A DNA stretch of 61,091 bases. Source: Stramenopiles sp. TOSAG23-3. Lineage: Eukaryota > Sar. The notes beneath the pieces are model-generated. The model was not told the DNA's origin, did not search any database, and was given only the letters and a program-made list of their open reading frames with translations. The position numbers and the translations under genes were made by a program. The stretch covers positions 1-61,091 of the forward strand of contig LT642155.1 of NCBI GenBank assembly GCA_900128585.1, in the 5' to 3' direction. Below are positions 9,809 through 20,600 of the stretch, piece after piece (the first letter of the stretch is position 1; the number at the start of each line of letters is the position of its first letter).

Positions 9809-10231
9809 ACACGCACATACAATAATATACATACATACACACATATATCGATATACAAACAGAGCAAACATTTTGAATTTACTCCTTAGATTTGTTTCAT
9901 GCCGGTCGCCGACGTCGGCGGTGGTCGGGTTGTATACAAATTTATATAGGGAAAAAGATAATATTATTTTCCCTTCTTCTCGTTCGTTGTTGTTGTTGTT
10001 GTTCTTCTTCTCCTCGCCACCATCTTCAACTTTCAAAAAAACTAATTAATGGTTTTTCGCTCGTTCTTCTCACTTTTTATTTATCGCTCTTTGAAAACAC
10101 AACGATAAAAAATCTCCTTCGTATTGCTCGGCGGTGTACACGACTGTACACGTGATGTGTGCTGGTATTGTTGCGGCGTCTTGCTTTTGTTTTGTTGCGT
10201 GTGAGTTCAAAATACACTACCATTGAATCCC
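9809..10231. other. Intergenic with GTT run
   Basis: H2A 3' flank followed by the promoter of the next gene. It contains a short (GTT)n/(CTT)n run at about 9983-10012 and CA/TA-rich sequence near 9810-9860. No gene seen. Confidence 0.55.
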
Positions 10232-11518
10232 ATGTCGGCGACGCGTGCGAAGCGAAAGCTTCAAGAGAAATGGTTAAAGGCGTTGACGGGGTTGGGGAAA
10301 AAGAAGGATGAGGAGAGGATGGCATCCCCTGGCCTTCAAGCCCTCAGGAGTAGGACAGGGGTGTTAAGTACCCGAAAAAGCATGCTTTTTGATCGGTACG
10401 AGCATCGGTACATTGTGTCCTCCAAGTGGGACTGGATCACCGTGGCCGTGACCCTGTTCACCGCGATCGTTTCCCTTGGGATCGAACTAATGTACTGCTC
10501 TTCGGAGGATTTTTATCACGTGGACCCCGGCCTGAAGTACTCTTACCTCGTTTGTACATATATTTTTTCCGCCGTACCGTACGTCATGATGATCCTGAAA
10601 TCCCTGGAGGACGGTGGCGGGAGGAAGGCGGGGGCGCCGCCGCGCCGCCGCTCCCTCCTTGCCCCGCGGCGAACGGGGGTGCCCGTCCTTGGAGCGGCGT
10701 TGGTCGCCCTGGAAACACTCTTCGTCGTGCTGCTCGTCCTCCCTGTCTGGTTCTTCGTTGGGCTGGGCCTGTACGGGTCCAAGCTGATCGTCGTTACGGC
10801 CGTCGCAAAGGCGTGGTGGGGCGTCCTGTCCAAGTTCATCGGGGTACGGTACAAGTCCATAAACGATGACCTGGCCGGGCGCACCGCCCGGTTGAATACG
10901 AACGACGTCGACAACATGATGCCGATACGGGCCAGCGCAAGGAAGCCGCGGCAGCGGGGGGGGCAGCGGTCCATTGTCGACCAGATCAAGCGAAAGGCAA
11001 GCGCGCGGCAGAAACGAATGGCCGGTGGGCTCGAGCTAGCGCTGCCACGGCAAGACTTGGCCGTAGACGTCGCCCTGCTGAGCAAAATCGTCCTGGTCGA
11101 ACTGTTTGTAAAGTACGTGCCGCAGTACGCCTTGTTCTTTGTCATCAACAGCCGGTCCCTCTTCGGGGAGACCAAAGAGACGCTCACCGTGCTCAGCGCG
11201 GTGTCCCAGACCGTCATCATGGTGGGCAGCATCGTTGCGAACTGGAAGGTGTTTCGGGACAGGAAATGGGCGAGCAACTTTCAGAACATCAACTCGACAC
11301 TCGGGGGTTTGTTCGGTTCCCCGAAACCCGCCACCACGTCGTCGCGCGCGCGCATCGCAAAGACCCCGAGCCCGAAAAAGCGACGGGGAGGGGGGCGTAG
11401 AAGCCCGTCCAAGCCAAGGGCACGGATGGCGGTGAGCAGTCGCGGGGAAGCCCCGGCGACGCCGCGGACGAACGTTGTTGCACAGTCCCCAAGCCCTACA
11501 AGGAAGAAGAAGCAATAA
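10232..11518 (+). CDS. Multi-pass membrane protein of unknown function
   Basis: A 428-residue protein; the first ATG is at 10232 (the open frame upstream has only a TTG). I do not recognise the family. Hydrophobic segments suggest about five or six membrane passes: near residues 68-90, 107-125, 148-190 (long, possibly two), 285-310 and 322-345. The N-terminus (1-60) and C-terminus (about 365-428) are strongly basic, and the tail is rich in Ser-Pro, Arg and Lys (APATPRT, SPSPTRKKKQ), suggesting a cytosolic regulatory tail. No catalytic motif or channel filter was seen. The stop lies in CAATAAATA, a likely poly(A) signal. Third positions are GC-rich. Confidence 0.75.
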   Translation: MSATRAKRKLQEKWLKALTGLGKKKDEERMASPGLQALRSRTGVLSTRKSMLFDRYEHRYIVSSKWDWITVAVTLFTAIVSLGIELMYCSSEDFYHVDPGLKYSYLVCTYIFSAVPYVMMILKSLEDGGGRKAGAPPRRRSLLAPRRTGVPVLGAALVALETLFVVLLVLPVWFFVGLGLYGSKLIVVTAVAKAWWGVLSKFIGVRYKSINDDLAGRTARLNTNDVDNMMPIRASARKPRQRGGQRSIVDQIKRKASARQKRMAGGLELALPRQDLAVDVALLSKIVLVELFVKYVPQYALFFVINSRSLFGETKETLTVLSAVSQTVIMVGSIVANWKVFRDRKWASNFQNINSTLGGLFGSPKPATTSSRARIAKTPSPKKRRGGGRRSPSKPRARMAVSSRGEAPATPRTNVVAQSPSPTRKKKQ

Positions 11519-11659
11519 ATACATTTTTAAAAGGAAGGAGCGAGAATGTGTTCATTTTTGAAGGCTACATACTGCGCGTTCCTGTTTCTTTAGAGTCTAA
11601 TTCTAAAAAACAAATTCTTCAGTTTTAATAAAAAATGTGAGGGAACAGGGAAGAAGATA

Positions 11660-11699
11660 AATTTTAATTACTTAAATAACAGCCAATTTTTTGTTTTTA
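11660..11699 (-). repeat. Copy of the AAAACAAG..GGCTGTTATTTAAG repeat
   Basis: On the minus strand this reads as the family consensus: ACAAAAAATTGGCTGTTATT then TAAGTAATTAAAATTTATCTTC. It lies about 140 bases after the stop of the membrane protein gene and about 110 bases after the 3' end of the convergent PSMD10 gene. The opposite terminal repeat is absent or too decayed to call. Confidence 0.7.
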
Positions 11700-11806
11700 C
11701 TACCTTTATGTACATGTGTGTGCTTTTATTTATGATAAATAATAATCGATCATCTTACCGCGCTCGTTTCTACACACCCCAACACTCAAATGCATTTGCT
11801 CCACCG

Positions 11807-12963
11807 TCACCGTCTCATCTCTTCAGGGGTTTTGCCCTCCCCGTTCTTCAAAATCTTCGATGCGTTGTTATCCAGGAGAAATTGGACCATCTCTTCGTCC
11901 CCCTCGTCGTAGGCGAGGTGCAGTGCCGTGTTTCCGCTCCGGTCTCGCTCGTTGACGCTTCCGCCCGCAGCAACGAGCATCTTGACCACACGAAGGTTAC
12001 CGCCGATGATGCTCTTGAGCAACGGCGTGCTCTTTGCGTTCGTCGCCTTCACATTGATGTCCTCGGTTTTCTCCAAGAGCATCCCAGTCATTTCTTCGCT
12101 CTTCTTTACGTAGTGGAGGGCAATCTGCCCCGCGTCGTTCCTGAGGCTAGTGTCGGCGCCTTTCTCTAATAACATTTGTACAACTTTTACATGCCCTGCC
12201 GACACGCTGGACATTAATGGGCTCCAACCGCCCTCGTCTTGCCGGTTGATCGTTTTAACCATTTTCGCCTCCGACGGGAACGAATCGAACATATACTGCA
12301 CAAGTTCGGCTAGAAGATAAAACCAGGGTGGGTTAGTTCGCCTGTCGATCGGTCGACAACAGGGGAGGGAAGGAGGGAGAGAAAAGTTTAAAAAGAAAGG
12401 GAACAAAATGTCGAGCAAGGACGGGGCGCTTTAGAAGTGGGAACCAACTAAAAACGCACGAAACCCTGCCCCAGTACTGCTATCAAACCAATACCGGCAA
12501 TTAATTTTGCGGCTTTAGAACGACTCTAAGTTTTGCACCACGACCCCGCAGTCGGCACACGAAAAGGGGGGGGGGGGCGTCGCCGTGCGTTCAGAGCGCT
12601 TTCGCGCTGTATACTAACACAAGCACTGCTCCCCACAGATCTTTTCAAGGCTTTACGGGAAGGCGGTATAGTAACACCCAGGACGATTCAAGTTCTACCG
12701 CGTCGGTCAGGAGAAAGAAAGGGGTGAGAGAGAACGAAGGAGAACGCCTCAGTCATCGGACACGTTCAAAATATTTACTTACCATGACCACCGGCGCATG
12801 CCCAATGCAACGGTGTCCGCCCATCTTCATCCTTGGACCCAGCTGTCCCACCACCACTATTGAAAAACATGCAAACCCTGGCCTTGTTTCCAGCATAAGC
12901 CGCAGCGTGCAGCGTTTCGTCCTCACCCTCTGGGACGTGAAACGCTGCTTTGGACGACGCCAT
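11807..12963 (-). CDS. PSMD10: Gankyrin-type proteasome assembly chaperone, two exons
   Basis: Exon 1 is 12963-12783 and exon 2 is 12309-11807; the 473-base intron (12782-12310) has a GTAAGT donor and a TTATCTTCTAG acceptor. Splicing joins ...WACAGGH to AELVQYM in frame and completes an ankyrin repeat, which strongly supports it. The product is 227 residues, against 226 in human gankyrin. It is almost entirely ankyrin repeats (TPLHWACAGGHAELVQ, GWSPLMSSVSAGH, GQIALHYVKKS, GNTALHLAYDEGD), ending with the gankyrin-like EGKTPEEM. Family role (PSMD10/Nas6): it binds Rpt3 of the 19S base and guides 26S proteasome assembly. The start at 12963 is the first ATG. Other ankyrin proteins are possible, but length and repeat order favour this call. 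Confidence 0.85.
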
Positions 12964-13920
12964 TCTATGTACCGTACTGGACCGTAACGCCAACCCTTCT
13001 ACGTTAATCTATCAGTCTACAACTGTTACAAATGACGACTGGCCCGTGCAATTCGACCGTTTCTCTCTGAACGTCAATCGTTCATTGCATCCATTGCTTC
13101 TTCTTTTTAATTCCTTTTCATTTTTTAGTACAAGCAAAACAGAGTCAAAAACACAAAGTATCTTCGAATTGAATTTATACTTTAAGTAAACTTATTTATA
13201 GAAATCCTATATAATAGTCCATGGTTAATATTATACAATCTATATTTATTAATCCATTTCACTATCTATAAATAGTATTATAAATACCATTTAAGTACAT
13301 TTTAAAACGAGGACATGCCACACCACCCAATTCATCCATTTCAACATGTACATAACATATACACAGCATTAAATGAAGTCGACAACCACTCATTCCAAGG
13401 ACAGCTTTCTTTTCTAAATTGAATGTACTTGATTGAATAAATTCCATATTAATTCCTTGTTTAATAATAACTATTTATAATGTATTATTGATGTCTTGTT
13501 TTGTATGATTATTATTGTATTTTTAGGAAGAAAAAGAAATAATCAAAGAAAAAGAAAGAAGCCGGAGAAGAAAGGAAGAAAGAAGCCGAAGGAAGGAAGG
13601 AAGGAAAGAAGGAGAAGGAGAAGGAAGGAGAGGTCGGGATCGGCTTTTCATTTCATTTTATTTCATTCAAATGTGATCTAATAACTAATCTGATCTAATG
13701 TAATCTAATCTTGTACGACGTTTGAATGGATACATGTGACGTGATGACTAACTCACATGTAGAATGAATAATTTCATATTTTTTTCTTTCTCGGAGGTGG
13801 GAAATCCTTTTTTTTAGTAATTAATTACAAAAAAACATTTAGAGAAAACGTTAAATTGATTTGCAGACTCGAGCTCAAGTCCCGTCTTCTCACGAAACCC
13901 AAAACCACACTACATATACA
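12964..13920. other. Divergent promoter gap PSMD10/P0
   Basis: AT-rich with a purine (GAAG/GGAA) tract at about 13527-13632. The P0 frame is open upstream to 13861 but without an ATG. No gene seen. Confidence 0.55.
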
Positions 13921-14745
13921 ATGCCTGCCCGTGAATACTCCGCCCGCAAGATCGAATACTTCGAACGCTTGACCGGTTACTTCGCAAACTACTGCCGATG
14001 CCTTATGGTTACCGCCGACAATGTCGGGTCCTTCCAGATGCAGCAAGTACGCAAAGCCCTTCGTGGCCGCGCCGTCGTTTGCTTCGGTAAGAACACCATG
14101 ATGCGCACCGTGCTCAAGAAGTTCCTTGCCGAAAACCCAGACAGCCAGTACGTAAAGATCCTTCCCCATATGACGGGCAACACTGGTCTTATCTTCACCA
14201 ACGAGAAAGACCTTGGTGCCATCAAGGACACCATCATCGACAACGTTGTACCGGCCCCAGCGAAGCAAGGAACCGTCGCCCCAGTCGACGTCTTCGTACC
14301 ACCTGGGTTGACCGGTATGGACCCGGGACAAACCGCTTTCTTCCAGGTCTTGTCCATCCCAACGAAAATTGCTCGTGGTCAAATCGAAATCATCAACGAA
14401 GTTCACCTTGTAAAGAAGGGTGAAGTGGTAACCGCTGGTGACGCCGCATTGTTGCAAAAGTTGGACATCACTCCGTTCTCGTACGGTTTGCTCGTAGCGC
14501 AAGTATACGACGACGGTGCGTTCTACTCCGCCGCAGTCCTTGACTTGTCCATGGACAACATGCGCGCCAAGTTGCACAACGCTGCCCGCCACATTGCCGC
14601 GGTCAGTTACTCCATTGCCTACCCAAGCAAGGCCTCCATCGGCCACCACATCACCAACGCGTACCAAAAGTTGTGCTGCTTGGCGTTGGAGCTTGGCGTG
14701 GAGGACTCGTTCCCCAACATGTGCAAGACCCTTGGAAAGAAGTAA
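13921..14745 (+). CDS. RPLP0: 60S acidic ribosomal protein P0 (uL10), acidic tail not found
   Basis: A 274-residue P0: it binds 28S rRNA at the GTPase centre and anchors P1/P2 dimers. The match is continuous from the start (VTADNVGSFQMQQVRKALRG, GKNTMMR, LLPHMTGNTGLIFT-like, ITPFSYGLLVAQVYDDGA, AVSYSIAYPSKAS) through to VEDSFPNM. Family members run to about 310-320 residues, with an Ala-rich hinge and a terminal EESDEDMGFGLFD-type tail that contacts elongation factors. Here translation stops at GGAAAGAAGTAAGTG, before the hinge. The stop overlaps a perfect GTAAGT donor, so a further exon is possible, but I found no tail-like coding sequence before the next gene. The start at 13921 has a good context and a family-typical N-terminus. 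Confidence 0.93.
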   Translation: MPAREYSARKIEYFERLTGYFANYCRCLMVTADNVGSFQMQQVRKALRGRAVVCFGKNTMMRTVLKKFLAENPDSQYVKILPHMTGNTGLIFTNEKDLGAIKDTIIDNVVPAPAKQGTVAPVDVFVPPGLTGMDPGQTAFFQVLSIPTKIARGQIEIINEVHLVKKGEVVTAGDAALLQKLDITPFSYGLLVAQVYDDGAFYSAAVLDLSMDNMRAKLHNAARHIAAVSYSIAYPSKASIGHHITNAYQKLCCLALELGVEDSFPNMCKTLGKK

Positions 14746-15393
14746 GTGCGCCCGGGCGTGGATTGTGTGTGTGCGAGGAAACTTGGCGCAGCAAGGGGGG
14801 GGGGGGTGCTGTTGTCCCTCCTTGCCCCCCAGTGCAAGATTTTGTTTTGTTTTAAAATGTTTTAAATATGGAAAAATACGTACACATTTTTACTTTTCAT
14901 GAAGGAGTACCGGAATCTGAACGCAACGCATCGATTTACAAAAGTCATCACGTTGCGACACCAAACGCTTACAAAGCTTTTACTTCATTAACTTTTCTCC
15001 ACTCTCCGGCAAGAATCGCCGCGAGCTTCCCCCACGGGAGAAACTTTTTCATTTTTTACGAATAGAAGAGGGTACATAAAACAAGAAAATTGGCTGTGTT
15101 GTTTAAGTAATCAAAATTAATGTACTGCGAACTGAAATCTAGATCTAGACATTCTAGGTTTGCATTCCTTCATGAACAGCGAACTTGTCTTTGCATATAG
15201 CTCAGCATTTTTTGAATTTTCGAGTTTACCGGCGTACACAAGAAAATAAAAAAATGCATGTTGCAGGGTAGCGCCTAAAAAATATATATATAAAATACTT
15301 TTGTTTACTCTTCGGCTCACAGGACAAATCAGCCTCTGTACCTTTACTTTTTCAAAAAAAATGTTTTACAGTCTCTAACACATCTCAACGCGT
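14746..15393. other. Convergent gap P0/SEC14, holds a repeat copy
   Basis: The 3' flanks of P0 (+) and the SEC14-GOLD gene (-). Contains a G run (14796-14806) and the repeat copy at 15078-15190. A 65-codon plus-strand frame (14868-15065) shows no family resemblance and is not called. Confidence 0.6.
15078..15190 (+). repeat. Repeat family copy with extended interior
   Basis: Begins ATAAAACAAGAAAATTGGCT and continues with a diverged GTGTTGTTTAAGTAATC, then matches the interior of the 5046-5191 element in inverted orientation: TTAATGTACTGCGA, TCTAGATCTAGACATT and GCATTCCTTCATG. The far terminal repeat is not evident. It lies between two converging genes. Confidence 0.65.
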
Positions 15394-16638
15394 TCAGAGT
15401 GGGCCGTCACTGTCGGAGGGGTTCTCCATTGGTTCGTTGGCGTCCGCGTCCATCACCAGCTTGATGCAGTACCGCACCGTTTTTGAACGAAAACGAGAGT
15501 AACTGTTGTCAAATTTTATCACTAGCCGGCCGGGCAATGGCGCTTTCCACGTTCCTACAAGGGTCCCCTCCGTCGCCTCTACCTTCCGGCGATCAAACAA
15601 AGTGATTGGTTCGCCGTTTTCGTTATGGAGCTGGGCGTTTACCATCACGTTCCTATCCTGGACACAGATCAAGTAGGCAATCATCGCGCCTGCCTCCGTA
15701 ACATTCAGTTGGCACTCGTTGCAAGTCCGGGCGGGGATTGTCACCGTCACGGACTCGTCGTTTTTTTTGTCCTTCGTCTTATTCAAATTTAATGTACTAG
15801 TGTCTACCTTGCCGTTTAGAAAGTCCGGTAGCCCTGCGGGGTCCACTTTTATGTAGTCCTGTATGTTCCCCGACGTCCCCGGCTCCCCATGGCCGCAGAT
15901 GGGCAGGAACGAAATCTTGCTAAAGGTCCGTTCCGACATGAATAGCTTGATCAAACGGATGCACCAATTGATGAACGTGGGGGTGTTGCATACTATTGTT
16001 TTCCCCAAAAGTTGAGGGTAAAGGTCCGTCGACACGTTCGACGACCGGCCGAGCGCCTTCGCGAAGCGGCGGTCGGACCCACCACGGAACATTCCGTAGT
16101 CATACATGTCGATTATGCTGATCATTTTCACTAGCTTGCGGCTCTCCCGGGTCTTGGCGTCGCAGATGACGTAGTCCTCCTCTTTCGTCATGAGCAAGTA
16201 CTCTTCGACCTGGTCAAAGCTCGCGTTGTCCATCAGCGAGCCTGGGCTACTGCCGTTCAGGCAGACAATGTTTATGGGGCCGCCGTCGTCCCCAAAAAGG
16301 CGAAACACGGCAATGAACTCTTTGAACTTTGCGTCGAACGGCACCGGCTTCCCCTCCAAAATATCCTTCAGGGTGGCCGCGTTCTTCCGCCTCCAGCTAA
16401 TGCTTTTCCGTATGGAGTCTTCCGCGCGCTTCAAGCCTTTGTCCGACTTGGGGTCCGCGCAGTTCGATAAAACGTAGCGCAGGATCCATATGTCGTCGTA
16501 CTTTGTGCCAGATTCAGTCTCCGGGTTACTCACCAACAGGTCTTTCAAGTTTGACTTTAAGGCTTCTATGTGCTGTTCATGGAACTCCAAGAGCTGCCCC
16601 AATTCGTCGGGTGCTTCGGTGGCGGCTAACGATGCCAT
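15394..16638 (-). CDS. SEC14 (CRAL-TRIO) and GOLD domain lipid-transfer protein
   Basis: A 414-residue intronless protein starting at the first ATG (16638). It has a CRAL-TRIO N-like helical region (residues about 30-100, DIWILRYVLSN ... SISWRRKN), a CRAL-TRIO lipid-binding core (about 110-275; IISIIDMYDYGM-like strand, NTPTFINWCIRLIKLFMSERTFSKI) and a C-terminal GOLD beta-sandwich (about 290-400; VTVTIPARTCNECQLNVTEAGAMI, YCIKLVMD). This layout is that of SEC14L/patellin proteins, which bind phosphoinositides or hydrophobic ligands and act in membrane traffic. The C-terminal tail is acidic. No transmembrane segment is present. The ligand cannot be told from sequence. Confidence 0.88.
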   Translation of the reverse strand: MASLAATEAPDELGQLLEFHEQHIEALKSNLKDLLVSNPETESGTKYDDIWILRYVLSNCADPKSDKGLKRAEDSIRKSISWRRKNAATLKDILEGKPVPFDAKFKEFIAVFRLFGDDGGPINIVCLNGSSPGSLMDNASFDQVEEYLLMTKEEDYVICDAKTRESRKLVKMISIIDMYDYGMFRGGSDRRFAKALGRSSNVSTDLYPQLLGKTIVCNTPTFINWCIRLIKLFMSERTFSKISFLPICGHGEPGTSGNIQDYIKVDPAGLPDFLNGKVDTSTLNLNKTKDKKNDESVTVTIPARTCNECQLNVTEAGAMIAYLICVQDRNVMVNAQLHNENGEPITLFDRRKVEATEGTLVGTWKAPLPGRLVIKFDNSYSRFRSKTVRYCIKLVMDADANEPMENPSDSDGPL

Positions 16639-17618
16639 GGCACTTGCGTGGGTGACGTGAAACTGTTAACTAGAATACCAACTGGTCTAATCCCACGTTC
16701 GTTTCATTTCCAAATTGTTTATAATAGGGAATGCCAAAGGAGGGAATGGGTTGCCCGAACTAACGTTAGTATTCTGGTAAGAAATAAATTACACACAATC
16801 TCTGTGTTTAAATTTTGGGGGGGGGTGGTGGATGAGGAAGAATTATGAACAGGAGAATACAATGGAAGAGTGTTATAGGAACATGGAAATACAAGGAGGA
16901 AAATTATACAACAAAATTTGCATCAGCAGCCCCCTTCGTACTGGTATTCCTATCTACGAAGGCTGTTGTTGTGGAAGTCATTTGAACGTAGTCTTCGAGG
17001 AGTATAGTCTTCAAATGATGATGCTCTTCTTCTGGAAGGAAGAGTATTATATCTACTAATAAAGTAGAACGACTAACCAAATCCAATTGTTGTTGTTGGC
17101 CACTTTGACACTCACTCAACTCAACGAAGGAAGGGGCCGATGCTTTTTTCCGACTGCTTGCTGTGAGTTAGTTTTAAAATTTCATAATTTTCCGTTTCTT
17201 CTTTCCTTCATTTTTATACTTAATTCACTATATTATATTTTCCTTTTTATTCTCTTATGTACATTATTTATATATTATATAATACCTATTAATTTTGTAT
17301 ATACTAAAAAATATTTATATACAAATACCCGGTTACCGTTACCAACCAAGACCGAAATAAATTCAATGCTCTGTTTATATATTAATACTAACATACAAAT
17401 ACCATTGTAAACAAAAAAAATTGGTGAAACAATTGAAGTAGTAAGCTTTTTTGTAAAGAAGAGCTGTTTGTTTTATTCATTATTCGTTTACCAAGTTTAA
17501 GAAATGCATTCATTTACCGAGGATGATGGCGAGAAGCTTACAATCAAGAATATTTGTGTTCACTTGGAGAACGATTCAGTTTTTGTTCTGTTTTTGTGTC
17601 GTTTGGATTATTAGAAGA
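16639..17618. other. Divergent gap SEC14/LRR-IQ-WW
   Basis: AT-rich, no convincing gene; a G run at 16819-16826. The scaffold frame extends up to an ATG at 17523. The sequence TTTGGATTATTAG just before 17614 resembles a splice acceptor, so a 5'UTR intron is possible. Confidence 0.5.
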
Positions 17619-20600
17619 ATGCCGAAAGATAGTTCGTTCGTGCCACCGTCTCCGTCGGCGAGAGGAGGCGGCAAGAAAGGGGCAGGGGTTCGCTTGGAGC
17701 CGCTGCCACCGGGAAAGACTTCCCATGCAAAGAAGAAGAAGCCCGGGAGCTCTAGCCCGCGTGCGTTGCGCAGTTTTTTGAGAAATTTTTTGAGTGATGA
17801 TTTGGGTAGTTTTAAGACTGAGGTGGATTTGCGGGAGCATGCGAAGGATAGCGGGACCGTCATTCGAGACGTGACCGTGCAGGAAGTTGCGGATATGAAC
17901 CCGGACTTGAAGAGTTTGAGCTTGACGGGCTGCGTGGAAGTCACGGACGTGGGCATTTGGGCCTTGGCTCGGACCTGCTTTGATTTGAGGGAGTTGTTCT
18001 TGCAGGGCCTGCCGCTCGTAACGCACGTTGGCCTTCGGTCTTTGTCTTTGCGCTGCCGGGCGCTAGAGTTGATCGACTTGACGGACTGCGAGAGGGTGGA
18101 CGACATGGGGCTGCGGGTGTTGGCGGCTGGGTGCTGGAATTTGCACACCCTGAAGCTTACGAACTGTGAGCGGTGCACGGACACTGGTCTCATGGAAATA
18201 GCGCGCATGTGCCCGCAGCTGAGGGACGTTGATTTAAGAGGGTGCTACAGGGTATGCGAGTACGGGGACAAGACATTGGTAGAAATGGGCAAGAATTGTC
18301 CAGAATTAGTAAGTTTAAATTTAGACGGATGCCGGCATGTTGGAGACGGCGGCATACGTGCGCTGGCCCGTGGTTGTCAAAAGCTTCAAATTTTGACGCT
18401 GTCGGGCTGCGAACGGCTCAGTTCTCCCGCCGTTCGGGCCCTGGCCCGAGGGTGCCCGAAACTGAAAAAGCTGTATTTAAACGGCTGCAAGAACATTATG
18501 AATGGGGACCTTTGGTTTTTGATGCAAGCTTGCAAGCGCCTTCGAAAACTGGAGCTTCGGGATTGCATCAACCTGCACGCCAATGGCATGCACGCGCTGT
18601 CCGAGTGGGGGGGGAAGCTCACGGACCTGAGCTTAAGGGGGTGCGCGAGAATAGATGGCCCCGCGATAGACGCCCTGTCGGCGGGCTGCACAGCACTACT
18701 TTCATTGGACCTTTCGAACTGCCCGCGCGTTGGGCAGGAAGCGATCTCCGTCCTGACCGAGCACTGCACGCGATTGATCACCCTGAACTTGACGCGCTGC
18801 CCGAAAATAGGAGAAACTTTCTTGCGCCAAAAAGCCAACGAGCTCCCATTCGTGCAGCTGTCGCAGACTTTTCGAGGTTTCACCGGACTTCCTGATGCAC
18901 TGGAGAAGATGAAACAGGCGGAACGCTTCCGTCTGGAGACGGCGGCCGCCCTTCGGATCCAATCGGCCTGGCGCGCCTGCCTTGCCCGAGGCGGCGTTGC
19001 AGAGCTGAGGCGGTTGACAAAAATTGCCTGGGTCGTGCCACGGTTCCAGGCTGTGTTTAGGGGGTATATCACCCGCAAACACTTGAAACGGCAGCGAGAG
19101 TTGGAGGAAGAGGAGAAGGCGACTCGTTTTGTGCAGCGCATATGGCGAGGCTCCAGGGCGCGCATCGTTTTTCACGACATGAAAGTGCAGCGTGAGGTAT
19201 GGGTGTTCAGGAACCAGCAAGCTGTCCTGATGCAGAAAGTGTACCGTGGGCACAGGGGCCGGATCTACGCTGCCAGGCGCCTACACGAGCACATGGAGGG
19301 AATTCTGCGTGTCATTCGGATGAACCGCATCAAGGAGGTCGCCGCAGGGCGCATCCAGGCCTGGATGCGTGGGATATTCGGGAGGAAAGAGTACATGCGG
19401 GTCTACGAAGCACGGAAGTTGGCCATTGCGGCAGAAATTCTTCGCCAGAAGTCTTCCATCAAAATACAAACGCTGTGGCGCGGGAAAATGGCCAAGGAAG
19501 AAGCCGAGCTGCGCCGGGAGCGACTGCGGCAGCTGGCTAGGGAGGAGGCGGCTGCCCGCCAAATACAGCGCATCTACCGTGGTTTTGTGGGTCGCCAGGA
19601 GGCTGCGTACGCACGTCGTGCACGAGAGTACGAAAAGCAGATCGAGGCCGTCCTGAAGATACAGCGCGTCTGGAGGGGCGAGCGAGGCCGTCACTTGTTC
19701 GCGGTACTCAAAAGTGTGGCCATGCTAAGAGCCCATGAAAAGAAAAATTCGGAAAAGCTCCAATCTTGGTGGCGTGGAATAATGGGGCGCCGCAATTTTG
19801 CCAAGTACAAAGAGTTCGTCATGACAAAACGGTTGCGCTTGCAAGCAGTTGCGGATTTTCAACGCGTCTACCGCGGCCACAAGGGCAGGGAAGAGGCCGA
19901 GGTAAAGCAAGCGCTAAAGGCGATCGACAACCAAACGAGGCCTATGTTCGAAAAGATAAAGATGCTGGAGAAAGATTTGGGCATGGTCTCACGGGACCGA
20001 AATCGCATGGAGTCGTTCTTGAAAACGTCTGAGTCCACTATCACAGCCATTGAAGAAGAGCTGAGGGAAGTTATGCAAGTGAAGGGGGCGTTTTATGACA
20101 GTGCGAAGGTGACAGGGACGCTGCAGCGTTTTAAAACGTCGTACTTGCAATCTGCGCTGAAGGCCACCCTCGACAACATCAAAGCCAGGGCAGAAGTCGA
20201 AGCCAGGGCGCTCACACAAGTTGAGCGTTCTCAACACGAGCTGGAAAAGGCTATTCGAATCCAGGAACGCAAGCTTAAACCGTTGCTGCGTAATGTTGAG
20301 TTCGACGTCCGCGAGCATCGCCACGTACGACTACGCAAGCAAGTGCGAGACAGGCAGCGCGGGGCGACGATGCTGCAGAAACTGTTCAGAGGGCACCGCG
20401 TTCGCGGCGCCATCGGCCGCTGTGGAGGTGTCAACTATTGGATCGAGGCGGTTGACGACGATGGGTTGCCGTACTTCTTTAACACGTGGTCACAAGAGCG
20501 TGAGGACACGATGCCTTTCGAAATGGTGTTGTTCGGAGATATCGGTGGGAAAGGGAGCAAGGCGGCCGGCACGCGGTCCACGAAGCCAGCTGTGGACGGT

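Noticed and set aside
12533-12987. Plus-strand frames near 12.5-13.0 kb
   Set aside because: They lie over the intron and exon 1 of the minus-strand gankyrin gene.
14868-15065. 65-codon frame after P0 considered as its missing second exon
   Set aside because: No acidic hinge or GFGLFD-type tail, and no convincing acceptor; it ends in FFIFYE.
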